Below are positions 61,012 through 64,000 of a DNA stretch of 64,000 bases, piece by piece. Under the pieces are notes generated by a model. That model made no database searches. It had not been told where the DNA came from and saw only the letters and a program-made list of their open reading frames with translations. A program made the translations under genes and the position numbers. Numbering within the stretch: position 1 is the first letter of the stretch; each line of letters opens with the position of its first letter. Source of the DNA: Parapedobacter sp035556095 (lineage in GTDB: Bacteria; Bacteroidota; Bacteroidia; Sphingobacteriales; Sphingobacteriaceae); NCBI RefSeq assembly GCF_035556095.1, contig NZ_DATMFT010000021.1, positions 248,001 through 312,000 on the forward strand. Direction: 5' to 3'.

Positions 61012-64000
61012 CCACTTCCACCCATTGCCCCGGCGTGGTCGCTTGTATTCGGTTATCATACATGGCCTCTACGCTTACCGCTGGTAAAAAATACCGCCCA
61101 ATATACGATGCGTTCAACATCACCCGGTAGGTCAGCGTTTCCTGCTGCCTGATGTTAAAATGGGTCAGTACACGATCATCCCTGATGTCTTGGTACGTAG
61201 ATGGGGATGACTTCACTGCCGACTGCGTATCGTTCAGCCGTGTGTTGATGATTTCCCAGCCCGAAGGGAATATCTGCGCAAGTGCCATGTGTTCGTACGT
61301 ACCCATGCCACCTGTGTTCTTGAGTGTTACCTCCGCAACGAAGTCCGTACCTTGTGGCAATGCCATGGGGTCTATCGATTGGCCCTCCTGATTCGTATAG
61401 CGCACGTTCATGGTGAGCAATTCAGGGTTGTTGCGCATCGGCGGATTTTCTCCCACGGGTAGTTGCCCCTCACGGATTATGCGGATATATAACTTATTCG
61501 TGCCTTTGTTCTGGATACCTAACGAATTGTTGGCCTTCTTCAAGTCTACATTGATGCGGTATAGGTACGTGTCGGCGTCTACGCTAGTCGATTCGCCATT
61601 CAATGTGTATTCGAAGCTATTTTTTCGCTGCTGGTTTCCTCCAAACTTACCAATGGCAAGCAAGGCGTAAGCGGTGGTCTGCGTACTATACCACTGCTCG
61701 TTGTCGAGGCCCGAGGCGACGGAAAGCAAGAGACGTTCGGCGTCCTGTCGACGGCCCATCAGGTCGAGCGTTTCCAGGATCATGGCGCGGTCGCGCAGTG
61801 CCGATCCGAATGTGTATCCAGCGTGTTCATAGGGTTTCACATCCATAGTCCGGCCTTTTACCAGCTGGTTGGCCACAATGCTTTGACCGGCAAGTTGGTA
61901 TGCCGCGGCAAGCCGCCATGCGGCCTCGTCAGATAGATAGGGGAATTCTTTGAGCCGGTTCATTGCCCCGATCTCAGGGGCTTTAGCCAACGCCAGTAGG
62001 TAAAGCCGATAAGCCTGCACCAGATCGCCACCACGCCAATTGTATTGGTTGGGTGTCCATCCTTGCGCTGTGCTCCGTTGGAACCTGAGCCAACCGTCGA
62101 GGAATCCCGCGGGCAGCGTATACCCTTTGGCCTGTGCTTCCAAGACGAAGTGGCCAGCATAATTCGTGCTCCATTCGTTCGCTTCGGTAGCCCCGGGCCA
62201 GTATCCAAGCCCACCATTGGGCAGTTGGTAATTGCGTAGCCGGTTAATTCCGGCCTTGATGTTCCGTTCGACGGCCGTTTTATCTTGTTCCTTCAGTTCG
62301 ACCAGCCTATCCAACATCAGCTGCGGGAATACGCTTGATGTCACCTGCTCCAGGCATCCATAAGGATAGCGGATCAGGTAATTGAGCCGTCTGGAGAGGT
62401 TAATGGGCGGCAGCGACGACACCTCCACCGAGGCGGTATTATTATTGCCCGGGCCAAGAGGTTCGATGGCCCGTTGCCACGATCCATTGCCTGCTATTTC
62501 ATCTTTATCAACCGACGTGATGAACGGGTTGGGGTTTCGGATGTCGATCTCGATTTCGTACACCGCCGTTTCGGACCCACTTTTTGCCACGGCACGGAGC
62601 TTGCCCACACCGGTCTCGTTGCCCACCGTCACGGTAGTATAGGCCATTTGCTCGCCAGGTTTGGCGAAGGCCACCGTTTGTTTTCCGTTTTGCACGGTCA
62701 GTCCGCCCGATGCGGTGACATCGAGGCTCACTTGTTTCACCTGCTCTTCCATGGCAAATACGGTGAGCGGCAATTTGAACGTCTCGTTCGGTCCGATTAC
62801 GCGCGGCAGGGTGGCTAGCAGCATCAGTGGTTTTTTCACGGCTGCGGCTTTTTCGGCAAACCCGTAAGCCCCGTCCTGCCCGGCGATAACCATGGCCCTC
62901 ACCGAGCCGATGTATTGTGGCAGGGTGAAGTTGTGGGTATTGGTACGGCCCTTGCCCAGTGTGAACGGGCCGAGGAATTTGACCACCGGCTGGAACCTGT
63001 TTGCTTTGGCCGGGTTTACGTTGCGGTCGATTTCCCCATCGCCGCCGATACTGAGTATCCGCTCCAGGTCGCCGCCCCAAGCGCCGAGCACTTGGTCGAA
63101 CAGGTCCCACGAGTTTACGCCCAGTGCTTCGCGGGCGTAGAAACTTGCGTGCGGATCAGGTGTTTTGAAGCGTGTAAGGTCGAGTAGCCCCTCGTCTACG
63201 ATGGCGATGGTGTAGGTCATGGCCTTGCCACTCGATTCGGATACAGAGATGCGCGATTCGGTTTCCGGCCGTAGCGTCTCGGCAATGCCGATCTGTGGTT
63301 TGAGGACCGTTTTTGGATTTTCGATGAGCAACGGTATCACACCATACATGCGTATGGGCAGATCGTTTGCCGTTTGCTGGTGCGGTTGCAGCAGGGTTAC
63401 ATTCACAAACACATTGGGAGACATATCTTCGGTAGCCTCAAAGCTGTGTACGGTCTGCCCCTGTTCGGTATCTATCCACCAGCTTTTCAGTACGCGGCTA
63501 CCATTTTCGATGCTGATGAGCCCACGTCCACCAGCCGAAGAGGGGATGGTGAGGGTGACCTTCTCGCCGGCGCGGTAAGTCTCCTTGTCGGCCGTGAATG
63601 ACAGCATGGAAGCCTCGGTGGGGTTATTCTGTTGTTCACGCTGTGCCCAACCCGGCCAGTCGATGTATAGCGTTTTGCCTGTGGCGTGCCCGCTTTCAAG
63701 GTCCACCACGCGCACGAGGTAGCGGCCCCAGTCGGGATAATTTACCCGGACGTTCCACTTGCCAGTACCGTTCTCAAGGGCGATGGTCTCTTTTTTGAGC
63801 AGCTGGTTGTATTTGTCCTGTGTGAAATTGCCGAGGTATTCGTCCTCTTGGTTCCACCACCAACGCCAGCGTATTTTGTAAAATTCTACCTGTACGCGGC
63901 GCTTCCCTGTTAGTTTCTTGCCCGTCGCGTCTACCGCCACAATGTCTACTTCCTGATCTTCGTCGGTGAGCAGTCTTCCCGACAGGCGGTCGCCTTGGGG
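61001..64000 (-). CDS. Alpha-2-macroglobulin family protein (5' end outside window)
   Basis: Partial: the frame stays open to base 64000, so the start lies beyond the right edge. About 1000 residues of the C-terminal part are present: macroglobulin domains, an A2M domain (AIVDEGLLDLTRFKTPDPHASFYAREALGVNSWD), then the thioester domain with the motif YPYGCLEQVTSSVFPQL, where Cys and Gln can form the internal thioester, followed by the alpha/alpha toroid (WSTNYAGHFVLEAQAKGY) and a receptor-binding-like end. A periplasmic broad-range protease trap. A penicillin-binding protein 1C gene is the usual neighbour and should lie just outside. Confidence 0.9.
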   Translation of the reverse strand, partial: PQGDRLSGRLLTDEDQEVDIVAVDATGKKLTGKRRVQVEFYKIRWRWWWNQEDEYLGNFTQDKYNQLLKKETIALENGTGKWNVRVNYPDWGRYLVRVVDLESGHATGKTLYIDWPGWAQREQQNNPTEASMLSFTADKETYRAGEKVTLTIPSSAGGRGLISIENGSRVLKSWWIDTEQGQTVHSFEATEDMSPNVFVNVTLLQPHQQTANDLPIRMYGVIPLLIENPKTVLKPQIGIAETLRPETESRISVSESSGKAMTYTIAIVDEGLLDLTRFKTPDPHASFYAREALGVNSWDLFDQVLGAWGGDLERILSIGGDGEIDRNVNPAKANRFQPVVKFLGPFTLGKGRTNTHNFTLPQYIGSVRAMVIAGQDGAYGFAEKAAAVKKPLMLLATLPRVIGPNETFKLPLTVFAMEEQVKQVSLDVTASGGLTVQNGKQTVAFAKPGEQMAYTTVTVGNETGVGKLRAVAKSGSETAVYEIEIDIRNPNPFITSVDKDEIAGNGSWQRAIEPLGPGNNNTASVEVSSLPPINLSRRLNYLIRYPYGCLEQVTSSVFPQLMLDRLVELKEQDKTAVERNIKAGINRLRNYQLPNGGLGYWPGATEANEWSTNYAGHFVLEAQAKGYTLPAGFLDGWLRFQRSTAQGWTPNQYNWRGGDLVQAYRLYLLALAKAPEIGAMNRLKEFPYLSDEAAWRLAAAYQLAGQSIVANQLVKGRTMDVKPYEHAGYTFGSALRDRAMILETLDLMGRRQDAERLLLSVASGLDNEQWYSTQTTAYALLAIGKFGGNQQRKNSFEYTLNGESTSVDADTYLYRINVDLKKANNSLGIQNKGTNKLYIRIIREGQLPVGENPPMRNNPELLTMNVRYTNQEGQSIDPMALPQGTDFVAEVTLKNTGGMGTYEHMALAQIFPSGWEIINTRLNDTQSAVKSSPSTYQDIRDDRVLTHFNIRQQETLTYRVMLNASYIGRYFLPAVSVEAMYDNRIQATTPGQWVEVVDN

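Noticed and set aside
1..64000. CRISPR arrays, insertion sequences, prophage, rRNA
   Set aside because: No regularly spaced repeats, transposase or phage genes, or rRNA sequence were seen.

Overview
The window is a 64 kb chromosomal segment of a Bacteroidota bacterium, most likely of the Sphingobacteriaceae or a close relative (inferred from gene content, not from a marker search). Signs seen in the sequence: promoters of the TTG-N19-21-TAnnTTTG type, a fused E1 alpha/beta ketoacid dehydrogenase, a fused DAHP synthase/chorismate mutase, a PorQ-like outer-membrane protein, a propeller-type sensor kinase, and planctomycete-type cytochrome/DUF1501 genes.

Layout. 1-3.6 kb (minus strand): ribF, truB, uppP, a DUF3098 membrane protein and ftsX, tightly packed. 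3.7-8.6 kb: leuS and a secreted dipeptidyl peptidase IV. 8.6-12.3 kb: a LuxR-type response regulator overlapped by its propeller sensor kinase, with a small LuxR-HTH remnant upstream. 12.7 kb: tRNA-Ala(GGC) with its own promoter and terminator. 12.8-19.6 kb: a membrane protein, dxr, rseP, a Dabb lipoprotein, a YwbE protein and the fused E1 dehydrogenase. 19.6-25.1 kb (minus): pheA, DAHP synthase/chorismate mutase, aroA, aroC and a ROK kinase, headed by a complete phenylalanine attenuator (promoter, Phe-rich leader peptide, alternative hairpins, terminator). This attenuator is the best regulatory find in the window.

25.2-29.3 kb: a candidate structured RNA with a terminator, a LuxR regulator, a patatin lipase, an orphan substrate-binding lipoprotein and a flavin monooxygenase. 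29.5-42.2 kb is an accessory carbohydrate/redox region: a PVC-type haem protein, KDPG-type aldolase, PSD1-type cytochrome, DUF1501 protein, a membrane cytochrome/LRR/chitobiase-C-like protein, a LacI regulator, and Tat-exported TIM-barrel and Gfo/Idh/MocA proteins. 42.3-49.2 kb: an overlapping PorQ-like / HhH-barrel / ComEC / RecQ block that looks like DNA uptake and processing. 49.2-50.2 kb: an Xre-RES toxin-antitoxin pair.

50.2-64 kb is housekeeping: monomeric isocitrate dehydrogenase, an SRPBCC protein, ribosomal protein S1, an OmpA-like lipoprotein, a BrkB-family protein, a 4HBT thioesterase, mltG, a PASTA protein, ddl, and the 3' part of an alpha-2-macroglobulin gene that runs off the right edge. 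Cell-envelope functions (uppP, ftsX, mltG, PASTA, ddl, OmpA) recur at both ends.
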